64,000 bases of DNA. It comes from Ramazzottius varieornatus (taxonomy: Eukaryota; Tardigrada; Eutardigrada; Parachela; Ramazzottiidae). The stretch lies in NCBI GenBank assembly GCA_001949185.1, contig BDGG01000002.1, forward strand, positions 3,775,427-3,839,426, in the 5' to 3' direction. The notes beneath the pieces were generated by a model, which ran no database searches, was not told the origin of the DNA, and saw only the letters and a program-made list of their open reading frames with translations. A program made the position numbers and the translations under genes. Shown piece by piece: positions 12,165 to 24,024 of the stretch. Numbering within the stretch: the stretch's first letter is position 1; every line of letters begins with the position of its first letter.

Positions 12165-12905
12165 ATGTCCGCATCGGCGTTCGTCAGGCTTCCAAGACTT
12201 CGTGTAAGGAACTCCCATCCGAGCCTGGAGGCAGCTGTGGAATTACTTCCCGCTGATGATGCTACGGTTAGGCCGGTGGGAATAGGAGATGTCAGTGTAC
12301 AGGTGGATGCACTTCTCGGACTACCTCTCACAACACGCGCATTTCAGATCCCTTATACTGGTCGGGGTGAGTTTTTGAAAGTACGACCTTTCCCCTGTTT
12401 TCTCAACTTTTGCAGTACCTTGCGCTGGCCAAGAAAGTCTAAGATTACTCTACGAAAGGAAGTCTGTATGTCAAAGAAGTCGCCACAATTGCGTAAGAGA
12501 CTATCTTTGGTATACAGACAGCGGCTCCCACTTCTCAACCCTTTTGAAAGAAGGAGAGTACTTCGACCACTTGGAAAACTTCTCCTGTCTGTCTCGGACC
12601 AAACTCAACGGAACAAGAACATTATTTTCAAACTTCTTAGAGAACTGCCCAGGTGTGAGCTCTGGTGACTACTTTGTATCGAAGATACGGCTTGGCTACT
12701 GGACAGATTCTTCTTTCCTGCAGTTTCTTACTACAGTGATGTTAACTACACCGAGGAAGAACTAGCGAGTATGAACGCCGATGGAGCATATTCTCTCCGG
12801 CAGACCATTCCGCCATACTTGCAAAACAACCAGACCCGAAAAAGTCTCAGAACATGGGAAGCGACCGGAGTCCTCTCTGAAGGGAATCCAGTTGAGCTGG
12901 CGTGA
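12165..12905 (+). CDS. Unassigned protein, probably extracellular or lumenal
   Basis: Unrecognised. Exons 12165-12366, 12416-12652 and 12724-12905 join in frame (621 bases, 206 residues) and end GNPVELA. The second exon is best supported: it has six cysteines and several N-glycosylation motifs (NFS, NGT), and the third adds NYT and NQT. This pattern fits a disulphide-bonded secreted or membrane-anchored ectodomain. No signal peptide follows the ATG at 12165, so the true N-terminus may lie in upstream exons between 11484 and 12164, where a hydrophobic stretch is coded in another frame. It lies about 680 bases after the first CNG gene on the same strand. The last two exons are more secure than the first. 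Confidence 0.5.
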
Positions 12906-13666
12906 ATGCCGTTTGTTTCTCCTACTGGCAACATGTCATGTTGCTGTGGGTATACGTAAACGAGAAAGAAAACGAGAAAACGAGCGTGGAATAATGTAAA
13001 GAAAGAAGGAAGGAAGGTACGGTGTTGGGGGGAAAACGGTGGTCAGCCCACGTTAACCAAAGTTAAACTCGATTCAATTTTAAGTAAACTTGTTGTTTCG
13101 GCGGTGGTGTCATTCGCCATATCCGGACATGTATGATCAGATTTCGACCAGAAACAGTCCCACTTTATGCAGATACTTCCTGAAACGCGAGAGACGCCTG
13201 TGTTTACAGTTTGGACGGCGAGCCAGTGGATTAGCTTACTCAAGTACTTTCTGGTTCACAGCAAGATGGATCACATCAATGCATTGTTCCTACGACGGAT
13301 CGAGGCATGCTTGCCTAGCGGACCAGGAAGGCAGTGCCGATAACATTGAACAGCTCCCATATCAGATGTTCAGGGAACTTCAGGCTACCTTTCGACATTC
13401 GTCTGCTTTGAGTTATCAGATGCTTTTTTGACTTTACTTTCCAGTCGCATCTCAATAGTAGATGACTTTGCGGGTAGGTCGATCCACCTGTCTCACAACT
13501 GGACCATGTACCGTATCACACCGAAAGATAAAACGTGCAAGTATGCTCAAAAACCTTGAAATGCTCTAGAAAGAGATGCGAGACAAATGAACCATTTTCG
13601 ACTCTTGTCAAGTATGTATTGTGGTGAACAGAATCAGGCGTCCCGTGTACATAGGTGCTCGTAGTG
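12906..13666. other. Intergenic between converging genes
   Basis: No supported exon. It should contain the 3' ends of the plus-strand gene before it and the minus-strand gene after it. Purine-rich runs (GAGAAAGAAAACGAG and AAGAAAGAAGGAAGG) lie at 12960-13015. Confidence 0.5.
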
Positions 13667-14923
13667 TCAAGCGCGGGTGTTTACAGTTGTGCTGACGGGG
13701 GTAGTTTCGTTGACGACCGTGCTACTGTAAGCCATGTCCTCAGTGTAGCTGGGTGGCGATGATGCAATGCAGGCATTATCGACCGCCGTCCATTGTGTTT
13801 CTTTGGTTTGCTGGGCATCATGTTTCCCAACGCACCCTCGGCGGAGCGCTCTGAACAAGAAGATGAACATTAAACCCAGCAGGAACAGGAAGAAAAAGTC
13901 GGACATGGACAGTGAGTTATCATCGTCCAAGCGATCCATTTCAGCCATATGCTCCTTATACTGAACGCGGGCTTCTTTGTTGGCCAGGATAATCCGAATC
14001 TCTCGCAGCTCATCTCTGGAGAAAGGACACCGTTTATTGAATTGTGATAATAGTTTCAGCTGGAAAGTTATCTGCAGGTCGGATTTCGAAGATAACAAGT
14101 AAGGGAATGCCCGTTACTTGCCGAATGCATTTATGATCAACGCGACGCATGACGCCATGGCGCTCTGGGCTTCGAGCCTATCCGCGATGACGTCAAACGC
14201 TGATCTGCAGTCACAGCTGTTTACCTGATTCCCTCCATAACGTTTGAGTCCTTGCGCAGTTTTGGTGACGGCTTTTCCATCTCAGTGTCCAACTCGTTGT
14301 TCATAACGGCTTTTTCTTTCATATCTTTGAGCCCATCTACAGTATAAAACATGTTGTATTACCATGCTGTGAATTATTGGCAAGATTTACAACAGATACA
14401 TTTACCTGGAAAGAACGCGCCCAGCAAAATCTACGGGAAACGAACGCAGGGTTAGTTTTCTATTATTCGTGCTTCATGTCAATACGGTTCAACATTGAAT
14501 TTTTCTACTGGAAGTAATCGGTTACCTGCTTTAAGAAAACACCATCGGAGACGATCGCCATCTCTGCTGATGTCTCATTTTTGGTCATGATGGACTTTTC
14601 CATAGTAGCCAACGGAGAGCTACAATTACACAACATTATAAGCTACCGTTTTCCGACATCAGATTCTGGCCTGGGCAACAGGATAACTTGATATGCCAGT
14701 TTCACATCGAATCATCTCACCTGTCAGTGTCAACTTCAACTGCTTTCGCTGTGGCAGTGGGCGCAAGCATCGCTGGAGCTTCGACTTTCGATCGGGCAGC
14801 TCGATTCGCATCTGCTGCAAGAACTGTGTTCATGGCTATTATGGGTGCAACGGACGAAGCAGCCGAATTGACCAAGATGGCCAAAATCGTCACACACGGG
14901 ATAGCTCTCAGGCTGAACTCCAT
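13667..14923 (-). CDS. Orphan type I membrane protein with PPxY tail
   Basis: Not recognised. Six exons read right to left: 14923-14721, 14619-14526, 14430-14406 (25 bases), 14336-14225, 14204-14118, 14015-13667; total 870 bases, 289 residues. It begins MEFSLRAIPCVTILAILVNSAA, a convincing signal peptide. A polar ectodomain rich in Ala, Lys and Glu follows, then one membrane span (FFFLFLLGLMFIFLFRAL) near residue 210 and a cytosolic tail containing SPPSYTED, a PPxY-type motif that could bind WW domains (for example Nedd4-type ligases). The start at 14923 was chosen for the signal peptide. The exon at 14204-14118 needs the donor GGCAA|GTAACG; a GC donor four bases earlier would break the frame. 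It lies between two CNG genes on the opposite strand. Confidence 0.8.
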
Positions 14924-16234
14924 GACGAATTCGGAATGATGAAATGGTGAACCGTCAGCTCTTCTCAGACGAGAGGTCTCTTGAAGGTCGAAAGGAGGAA
15001 GTAAAGTGCAACTGCGGGAAATCTGAAAAGGATTGGGGGATGCAGGGAACGAAATAATTGCTGGTAACTGTTTCTCGGAACTTCCCTTCTCGTCAGCACG
15101 CACAAAGCCCTATATCAATAATCCAGATGATTATTTAGGTTCTGCACCTCTTTCAGCAGATGAACGGATCGATATGCCAGGCTTCAGCGAGGCACTAACG
15201 CACTGAAAGATAGATCGATGGCTGGATACTGAAGACGAGAGACGGACCGATGCGGTTCTCTCTAAATGAAGACTCGCGATGGATGAACCAGCACGCGGAA
15301 AGCTCTGCAACAGCTCGAGCAAGAGACAACGCAGCTGGTGACGATCGATGCGCAGGCTCGCTGATTTGCTATGAAAGAGTAATCGCGAGGCCGGATGGAG
15401 AGCCTTGTCAAGTTCAAGCTTTAAGGCTTATACTGTACTTCAAAGTACGTAAATTACAACTCGAAAGCTTAATGCGCTAATACGGGTACTTATCTACCGA
15501 GAAGCGCAGTACCGGTGTCTCCTAACATTAACACCTTTAATTCAGTTCATGCACTGTACTGCCTATGATCTATACTAGAATCTGATCTACTTTAGCTCAG
15601 TAGCATGGGAGAACTTGAGCACTGAGGTACGGAGTACGCTGACGTTGAAACTCGGCTCCGCGCATGGTTGCCAGTTACGGTGTACCTGTCGGCTCTTCCT
15701 TCTAAGAATGTAAAAAGCTTAAGGCTACGGTACTGCTCGGTAGTCGATACTGGGTCGAACTGAAGTGCGTACAGTGCGAGGTCTTCAGCGAGAAACCGAT
15801 CAATATTTAGGTATAGAGGACAATTAAAGAGCTACTGTATAGGGTATTCAGCAGTGGATGTATGAAATGCGGCCTTACCTCAGCCTGTCATAATGGCGCA
15901 AGGTGAAGCTTGAAGTGTTTCGAGCACGACCTTGTGTCGAACGTCATACATGTACCTTAACAATATGCACGCTCAATGATATTGATTTCTACCTCAAAAA
16001 TATAATACCGTGTGTCTTTCGTATAAGCCGAAACGCGGAAGGGGATGTGCAGGGGTGGATTAGTCTGTTGAACCAAGCTTGTTTAGAGGTTCCGTTCAGT
16101 AACCATTACACCGTGAACCAGGAGGAGAGATGAAAGGTCACTTTTCAGGGCTCGATTGAACAATACAGGACTAATTCGCATCTTCAATCTTTTAGAAGCC
16201 TCTGTCTTGCCGAGCTTCATTATTGTAGTTACGA
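14924..16234. other. Intergenic between divergent genes
   Basis: No exon is supported in these 1.3 kb. The region separates the start of the minus-strand membrane protein from the start of the second CNG gene, so it probably holds both promoters. I see no clear TATA box or repeat. Confidence 0.5.
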
Positions 16235-19200
16235 ATGGCCAGCGACGGTAGCGCCAAGATCTCCGTCTTTCCAGCCCCGGCTCCTGCCACCGTCATTATT
16301 TCACAACAGGATGATGAGCCCGAGCCGAAAATCAGTCCATTTCATAGCCCGGATGGGAGCACTGAAAGTCGAAAGCCTAAAGTTCTGCAGTTTGTCAACG
16401 TGGCCTCCGATGGACCGCAGAACGATGACAAACTGGAAACCTTGTCGCTCCAGGAAGAAGAAACTGGTAGCGGGGATACGGCGGATGCGGAAGAATTCGT
16501 GAAAAGGAGCGATCGAAGGAGGACTGTGTCGGACAGCGGCGTGGACGAAGCTGCTATCGCCGAGTTGTAAGCAGAATGTCTTGATTCCTCTGTTCCAATT
16601 CTTATCGATAGACTAAGAATCATTGGATTTTGCTTTTGGCTTTTGTAGCATGCAGACGGAACATGGTCGGATTTTGCAAGAGCGTCTTACTGCCCTGGTG
16701 GCGGCTTTTCGAGCTCGATCGTTACGAGCCAGGCAGCTGGTTATGCAGCCTCCGCCTGCCGAACATCCCAAACCTGAGCAACCACCCGCTACAGACGCTG
16801 CCGGTGCCGCTAAACCCGACGCTAACGGTGTGAAGAAGCCTGAAGAAAAAAGAAAGCCCGCTACCCAACCCAAGAAACTGCCGGAACAACCTGCGCCGGT
16901 TGGGATCAAAGTCTGGAAATATAAAATCGCGGTAGGCGCGCAAAAGCAGCTTCCGCACTCTTAACTCTAATCATTTTCTTGTGCCTTTTTCTTCACAGGT
17001 ACCGGAATTGTTTTTCCGCATACGACGTCCGAAGGCTTTCGATTCGCATTCCCGCTTACTTCTCGGCTGGCTCTTCGTAGTCAGTTTAGCGTTCATCTAC
17101 AACGCTATCGTCATCCCATACCGCGCCGCCTTCGTCGATCCGCACAACGACCCATACTTCTACATCTGGCTGATCTTTGACTACATCTGCGACGCCATCT
17201 ACATCGCTGACTTGGTCATCTTCAAACCCTCCCTCAGAACTTACGTCAACGGCATCGAGATCAGCGACCACAGGGAAATCACCCGCAAATACGTCCAGCA
17301 GAACGAGTTTATTCTCGACGTCCTCTGCTTGCTACCCCTGGACTTCTTCTACCTCGTTCCAGAAGTCGGAATCAACCCCTTGCTCCGTATCCCAAGAATG
17401 CTGAAAGTGTTGGTGTACTGGGAGTTCCTTGATCGCATCGACCAGATCGCCGTCAGTCCCTGGAATTACTACTTCCGGGTTCTTCGTTCGGTTTCCTACA
17501 TGATGTACTTGATTCATGCGAACGCCTGTGTGTTCTACTACTTCTCGTACTTGATGGACTTTGATCCGAACAATGGGTTCGTGTACAATAATTTCCAGCC
17601 GGCATGTCAGAACGCGACGAATCCCGGACCCAGATGCAACTTCCCCGGACAGTACAATGCTTACATCTTTTGTTTTTTCTTCTCGGTGTCGATGGTCACC
17701 ATCATTGGTAACCTGAACTTTCCCGGACTGGTGCCGGAAATGATTTACAGTGTCATATTGTGGTTCATTGGCGTGTTCATTTTCGCTACCATCGTCGGTC
17801 AAATTCGCGATGTCTTGAAAGCCATGACTCGACATGAGGACGAATTTTACGAAGTCATGGTAAGTGAACCTTGCGCGGTTATCTTCCCCATGAAGTAAAA
17901 ACTAAACCTTTATTACCCGGGCGGATTGATCCTCTTCAAAATTCACGCCATGAGATGGAAGCAAGGAGTAGCTCCGGTTTCATGCACTTTTTTCCTAGGA
18001 TATCCTCTATATAACTGAAGATTATGCTTGTCTCCTACTTTAGGATGAGATTGTTGAGCACATGCACACATTGAAAATTCCCAAAGAGCTACAAGACCGC
18101 GTTCGAACTTGGCTCCTCTTCAACTGGGAACAGCAAAAGACCATCGATGAGCGCCACCTGCTAGACGGCCTACCCTCGAAACTTCGAACCGACCTAGCCA
18201 TGGAGGTCCACTTCGGTACGATTCATAAAGTCCAGCTCTTCAAGGAAGTGGACAAAAAGGTTCTTGAAGAACTGCTGGTCCGCCTCCGTCCAACCGTATA
18301 CCTGGCCGGAGACTACATCTGCAGGAAGGGTGAGATAGGGAAGGAAATGTATATCGTCAAGGAAGGGATGCTGGAAGTAGTGTTGCCGGACGGACGGGTA
18401 GCGGTGACACTGGGACCCGGCTCCGTGTTCGGCGAGATCAGTTTACTGGCACTGGCCGGAGGGAATAGAAGAACGGCAGATGTCCGGTCAAAAGGATTCA
18501 CGAACTTGTACGTACTGACGAAGGCGGATTTGAATGATGTCCTGAAAGACTACCCGGAAACGATGGACGCGTTGAGGAATAAAGCACATGAGCTGATGAA
18601 TAAGGGCAAACCGCCACCGGAAAGAGCCGTTACTCCCCCACCAGAGGAGGTGAGCTTCTTATTATGAAGAAATTCAACATTCCGTCAAGCGACGACGGCC
18701 ATAGAGAAATGCACGAATTGAAAGGGGCCCCTATGATTTTAATCCGTGTGAAGCCACTCCACCGCGAAGCGAGGACTAAAAACTGAATCAGAAAAACACT
18801 GATCGAACCAATTACGAGACAAGAGATCTAGAATCGCTCTTTTGCAGTTGATATGGTCGGGATAAAACTCCTTTCTTGCAGGTGATTCATACGAGAGCGC
18901 AAACTCCTGAGATGGTCAAAGTGGCCATTAGCATCCTTAAAGAAGGCTCCAAAGTTCGCAACCGGATGTACAGTCAGTCCGCCCACGAACTGAAAGTCCA
19001 TACGGCTGATTTGCACGACGACACCGACGACGATGAAGTCTCGCTGTCCCTTGGGACCGCCACCGAAGGGGAAAATGGCCATGTGACGCCCCAGCCAGTC
19101 GCCGACGTCACAGCGGACATGCTGATGCAGGAAGAACTAGTGCAGAAGACTGAGCTGATTTCTCCGAATACCGAGGAAATCATCTCACCTTCACTGGAGG

Positions 19201-19931
19201 AGCAAGTACTTCAAGAGTTCGCGCACAACCACGAGGCTGATCGGCAGTCTGCAGGAAGTCTCCAACCGCCAGCTGCAGAAAGCGATTCAGCCTCCGCACC
19301 AGCACCACGAAAGTCTTCAAAGATGCGAAGAAAGAGCCGAGCGAACCATGACGCTGATGCGAAGTCCTCATCTGACTCGGATGACAACGCGGGTAAGCAA
19401 AGAAATCAAGCATAAAGTAAGGCCTTCTTTACCAAAGCCTTTGCAGTGGCACAGGGAAAGACCAGCCGACGTCGAAGAAGCCGTCGTTCGAATGGCTCGA
19501 CCGCCGGTGTGAATAGACAAGAGTCGGTCGATGTGCCGACAACGACGCCGGTGCCAAAGGAGAGTCCGATGCAGACTCCAGATAGCGGAAGTTCGAGGCT
19601 GAGTACCAGCAAGTTGATCAACGACTCGCCGAAGGAACGAGCAACCACTCCAGTGATGGCTAGCCTGACTTCATTGAAGAGACGGTTCGCTGGCGCACCC
19701 AAGGTCCATCCGATTGAAGCGGATGACGCTGAGCCACCTGAGCCGGAGACAACCAGTGCAGCGGAACGACCTGGCGTCTTCACTTTCGAGTTGACTCCAA
19801 CCACTAGTTCGAAGCCAAATACCGCACGACATCGACACAGAGATTCCAACATCTCTTTCTCGGACTATGATCACTCTGGCTTATCTGACACATTTGCCGG
19901 AGTAACCTTCTCCAGCCCAGACACACCATAA
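16235..19931 (+). CDS. Cyclic-nucleotide-gated cation channel, CNGB-like subunit (copy 2)
   Basis: Exons: 16235-16566, 16649-16931, 16999-17859, 18044-18649, 18882-19392, 19447-19931; 3,078 bases, 1,025 residues. One large exon codes S1 to S6: S1 (WLFVVSLAFIYNAIVIP), S4 region (NPLLRIPRMLKVLVYWEF), S5, pore (FFFSVSMVTIIGNLNFPG) and S6 (FIGVFIFATIVGQIRDVL). The next exon codes the C-linker (KIPKELQDRVRTWLLFNWEQ) and cyclic-nucleotide-binding domain (FGEISLLALAGGNRRTADV, then GFTNLYVLTKADLNDVL). The tail is acidic then Ser/Arg-rich. Domain order, the exon ending EVSF-type junction and the tail motif VIHTRAQTPEMV parallel copy 1 (VIKSRSGTPEFV), showing common descent. It differs in having S1-S6 unsplit and a longer S5-pore turret with two cysteines (ACQNATNPGPRCNFPG). 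The filter has GN, as in copy 1. Likely a plasma-membrane sensory channel subunit. Confidence 0.93.
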
Positions 19932-20743
19932 AGAACGGTACAATGTGGGCTTTGTCCAGCAACCGCTTCCGCTTCTGCATGACGACACAAAAACACTAGC
20001 TTACGTTCAGTGTAAGGTTCTTCACACGAACATTCATGTTGACTACAGTACAGTACCTCAAGACATCTAGGCTTTAGCATAGTGGTTCTAGCTGAAAGTC
20101 CGACTTCAAGATTTCTGAAATTTATTTATTGTCGAAAACCCCAGCAAGAAATGAGTTATATACCTGTATCTGGTAAGACTTTGACGACCTCCCCATGCTC
20201 GTTTGGTCTAAAGCTGCGAAGGGTAGGTACGCCCAAGGGTAGGGGTCGGGGCTTGCCATGTGGAGGCCGAGAATCTTCCAAAAAACCCGAAACCTTCCCT
20301 TGCCCTTCTCACATTTCATCAGCTGTGCCTCTACGCTATGACCCCAGACTTTCGAGGAACCTTGCCCACAGCCCAGTTCTCATTACCCTGCAGGTCAGGC
20401 GGGTAGGGAACGCTTCGCGCAGGGTGGTTTGGATTTTGACCCCTCGGCATTTGAAGGAAACGATGGTCCGTCCGCATGAAAATCTTCGCCGACCACTTGT
20501 TGCTTTCGAGTTCGACCGTTGTCCATTAACAGTTTTCCAACCTTTTAACTGACTGCTGGAAACTTCTCGACGATTTCTTGCTCCATAGATACTCACGCGG
20601 CGTTTACCCACTGAGTGTTTTTGACCAGGTAAGTTCGAACAGGGCAAGTTCTTCAGGAGACTTCTGCGCAGTTCATGGTATTGTACATCCAAGAGGTCCA
20701 AGTTAGCTTCCTTGTTTTACAGGGTGAGCTCTCATCCGCAAGA
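19932..20743. other. Intergenic, second CNG gene to HEI10
   Basis: No supported exon. An open frame of about 156 codons at 20082-20552 has poor codon use and no splice or homology support. Short repeats of AAGGGTAGG occur near 20220-20245. Confidence 0.5.
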
Positions 20744-22502
20744 ATGGCCGTGAATCTGACCTGCAACTACCCAAGCTGCTGCAAGACACTTCAGGATCAA
20801 GCATGGGTAAGCCCGGAAAGTTCCCTTGGCGAAGCTTCGGTAGACGTAGACGCGTTTGACAGCTCTGACCGGAATGCTCGGTTCCTCGAGCAGGTCGATC
20901 CGTATTCCCATGCCTGATCGCTCCCCCATTATTTTGCAGATCAGCTCTTGTTCGCGTATGTATGGATACACCTCAGTCTAAGTAATGGTTGTTGCGGGGA
21001 AGTTCCGTTAGAGGCAGAAATTACTCCCCTCGAGCAACTGCTCACATTAATGTGGTAACATTCCTTGAGTTGCAGATACATTTTGCGATGAGCATGGTCT
21101 GTTGGAGTTCACTGGACAACGAATCAGCAAGTGCCCGCTATGTATGATTCTCATTTCTTTTCTGATCCTTGAGAAATTCCCATTGTCCGAGGGACCGCTG
21201 AAGGATGTTCTTCCATGCACAACCTCGGATTTTCTTCTCCGATGTCTTTGCAGGCTTGACCGAACTCGGAAACCCATTGGACATCATCAAGACTGACATC
21301 AATCCTTCAGAGCAGTACAAATCGGTCAGTCAAGCTGCAAAGCAACAATTTACATCGCACAACGATATGAAAATTCCCGGTTTTTGCAGATGATACTCGC
21401 TGGGCAGAGACCGGAAGTCGTTATCGAAATGGCCGCTCGGTCACTTGCTTTCTGGAACTATCAAGTGAGTTCTGAACCAAATTCCAGTGGTGCTTCCATC
21501 CACTTTGCTTCCGATTGAAGAATCAGTTGCTTTGCTCCACACAGATGCAACTCCAGTTCTCTCGCGAGAAGCAAGATAAATCCGAAGCCGATCGCGTGGC
21601 TCGAGAATCTCTGCTGAAGATTACGCAGGAAAAGACCAGTTAGTTATCCTTCGATATGCTTTACATTTTGTCAGGTTTTTCTGTATCGTTTCCTGGTTTC
21701 TCATCTTCTTTTTCTGTTGTCAGATTTGGAAGAGGAAGTGAAAGGTTAGCGCATGATTTTGATGAGGTACAAGGCGCGAGCCGTTTGGGTGTTGCAGGTC
21801 TTCGGGTCGAACTGGAAGGAATGCAAAAGAAAAATAGTGATCTGGAAAATGCTCTGGCGGAGAAGTCTCGACAGAACCTGAAACTAAGCGTAAACAGTTT
21901 TTAATGGAGATCAGGTCTAGAAACTCTTCTCTATTTTCTTGTGCTCTTTTACAGTCATCGATGGATGCTATGCGTGTCCGAATGGCCGAGCAGGATGCTC
22001 GACAACAGCGCAGTTCTCCGTCGGGCAACACCAACTCCGCGAACCATACGCCACCTCGATTCGGTAAGAGATTTTTTCTTATCGGTTGGAAGAACAATCT
22101 AGAGAATTCACAGGAATTCTTTAGGTTTCATAACAACGAACCAAAGCGTCAACAACAATAACGCTGTGAATCAAACTCCAATTAACTTCGCGCAGCTGCA
22201 AGGAACTGCCGGCTGGTTAGCTGCTCAGAATAGGAGAGACATGGAAGAAATCAGTCGATGTAAGGCGGTAGCTTTACGTACCTGTTTTATTATCCGAAGA
22301 GAATTTTCGTGAGCAAAAATAAATTAACTATAATTTCGCAGATCGAAGCATGGCACCACCTCCTCCTCCTCAGCAGCATCGCCCTAATTGTGACTTCAGT
22401 TCGTTCGTCAACCCGAACAGTCGTCCAGCTGCCACTACGGAAGACGGTCGCAGCCCCGGAGCTGCCGCGAATAGAGCTCCAAAGTTTAACTTGAACTTTT
22501 GA
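20744..22502 (+). CDS. CCNB1IP1: HEI10/CCNB1IP1, meiotic crossover RING E3 ligase
   Basis: Orthologue of HEI10 (CCNB1IP1), the RING E3 ligase that marks crossover sites on meiotic chromosomes. Exons: 20744-20806, 20940-20955, 21076-21141, 21254-21324, 21390-21464, 21545-21638, 21724-21744, 21798-21889, 21955-22063, 22125-22259, 22342-22502; 903 bases, 300 residues (human 277). The RING reads CNYPSCCKTLQDQAW, ISSCSHTFCDEHG, then ISKCPLCLTEL, matching the C3HC4-like pattern of the family. Then come the family signature NPSEQYKSMILAGQRPEVV and AARSLAFWNYQMQLQF, a coiled coil (EKQDKSEADRVARES to AEKSRQNLKLS), and a Ser/Pro-rich tail. The RING is split by a 16-base micro-exon; without it the CSH part is lost. 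All phases agree. Confidence 0.92.
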
Positions 22503-22912
22503 CGTTTCCTGTTAACCAGAATTTTCTCCTGAGATGGCCTCAGGAACTTCAAACTCTCAACAGTCCGACGCTTTTTACGCCTTCTGGTGTTTTTTACTTT
22601 ATTCAGTCAGCAAAGGTTTGTTCTCGTTGCATTAAGTTCCGTATCTCATCGGTTTAGAAAGAAAGTGTAAAAACTCACAGTTTTAGTCTGGGCTACAAAA
22701 CTAAGCACTGTAAAACAACTACTCGTACTGAAATTCAAGGAGGCTGAGACGGTAATCAAGAACTAAACTTCTGATTAAAATCTTCACTCGCCGTTACAAG
22801 ATGAAGTGCCTATAGTAAAGATAAATTCAAAACCTGCAAGTTAAGACCTAGTTCGAAGAAGAAACTGGAATCTGAGAATACAACCGCAGGATATCGATAC
22901 TGCTGTCTACCT
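22503..22912. other. Converging 3' ends
   Basis: About 400 bases between the HEI10 stop and the stop of the minus-strand coiled-coil gene. No coding signal seen; probably overlapping or abutting 3' UTRs. Confidence 0.5.
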
Positions 22913-24024
22913 TCAAGGACACTCCACAGTATGGCCATCGTCGTGTTGTTCTAATTTCTTCAGCTCGTTCAACTAAAAAGAAGACGGCAAGATTAGGGAC
23001 GATGTCAAAAGAAATCTCCGAGTACTGGTACCTTCTTAATCAATTCTTGTTCCTCGACGGCCAGTCGATCTGCCTCAGCCGAAAGCTCTTCACAAGCGTT
23101 CTGCAAGTCGTCCACGTTGGCTTGCAGAGCGTTCTCTGATTTCGAGGAGCCATTCAAAATTCTCAGAGTGCTATGATCAGACAGGTAAGTTACAGTAAGG
23201 GCCGGGACGTTAGATGAGTTATTTTGCGTGAAAAGAAAGCACGAATGACAGGGCTTACTCGACTTCGTTGGTCACTTCAGGGTTTTTCTTCTCCACTTCT
23301 GACAGGACTGCAAAGAATCATCAGAAGTCACGTCGCATGAATTTGCAGACATGAATTTTCAAGAAAGTGGGGGACCTACGCCGGAGAGTTTCCTTCCAGA
23401 TCCCGTTCGATTTGAAACGTCGTCTCTCTTCTGCCAGTCGCTCTTCCGGATGCTGCAACGAATAAAAGCTGTCGTGGACTTTAAGTTTACCTCATCATCA
23501 AGACGTGTGTTATTTTCACCTTGGTAGCGACGGCCATCTTTTCGGATGGAGGAGTCGTTTGATTCAGAGGGGACGATGGGACCGATTGGTTGCCCTGGCC
23601 GAAGCTATCTGGGCAGCCTGACGGAAAGCGCTGACGATCTGAAGGCTGCCGCTCAGGCGGATCGGCTCTAAGGATGTGCCGCTGGATGTTCGCGTGCGTG
23701 AATCGACTCAACAGCGGACGATGGCGGAAAGATGGCTCCCAGGATCGCGAGCGTTCCCGATCCGGTGGTCCGAAATTTCGCGGTGGCAGCGGAAGTCGGC
23801 CTTGCTGAGAACCAATCCGTCCATACGGTTGCGGGGCCATGTGTCGTTCCGGAAATCGAGGCCGCTACAAAAGGAAAAGCGATTCCCATGTGTCGTGGGT
23901 GTGCTGCGTATCTTTTCAGGCAAATTTTTCAGAAAAGATGATTACCCGCGCCTGCTCGGGAGGTCGGAAGAAACGACCGTGGCCGTCTGGCTCCGCAGGA
24001 AGTCTGGATATCCAATCTTGATTG
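22913..24024 (-). CDS. Pro/Arg-rich protein with C-terminal coiled coil (5' end unresolved)
   Basis: Not identified. Exons right to left: 24024?-23946, 23864-23520, 23452-23380, 23307-23259, 23170-23032, 22972-22913; all joins keep frame and the protein ends DDGHTVECP. The first part is Pro/Arg-rich and low in order (for example RRPRFPERHMAPQPYGR, RERSRSWEP), and the second part is strongly coiled coil (HPEERLAEERRRFKSN, NALQANVDDLQNACEELSAE, EEQELIKKLNELKKLE). The short Arg/Ser motifs and coiled coil suggest a nuclear scaffold or RNA-processing factor, but this is inference only. The start is not settled: an in-frame stop lies upstream of 24024, an internal ATG at 23840 would also work, and an upstream basic stretch (VRRSKSSGRKSRDKVSR) near 24050-24110 may be another exon. 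Confidence 0.6.

Noticed and set aside
14112-14121. GC-AG intron in the orphan membrane protein
   Set aside because: The GC site breaks the frame with the next exon; the GTAACG donor four bases on fits all phases.
20082-20552. Plus-strand open frame of 156 codons between CNG copy 2 and HEI10
   Set aside because: No homology, odd composition, and no splice link to either neighbour.
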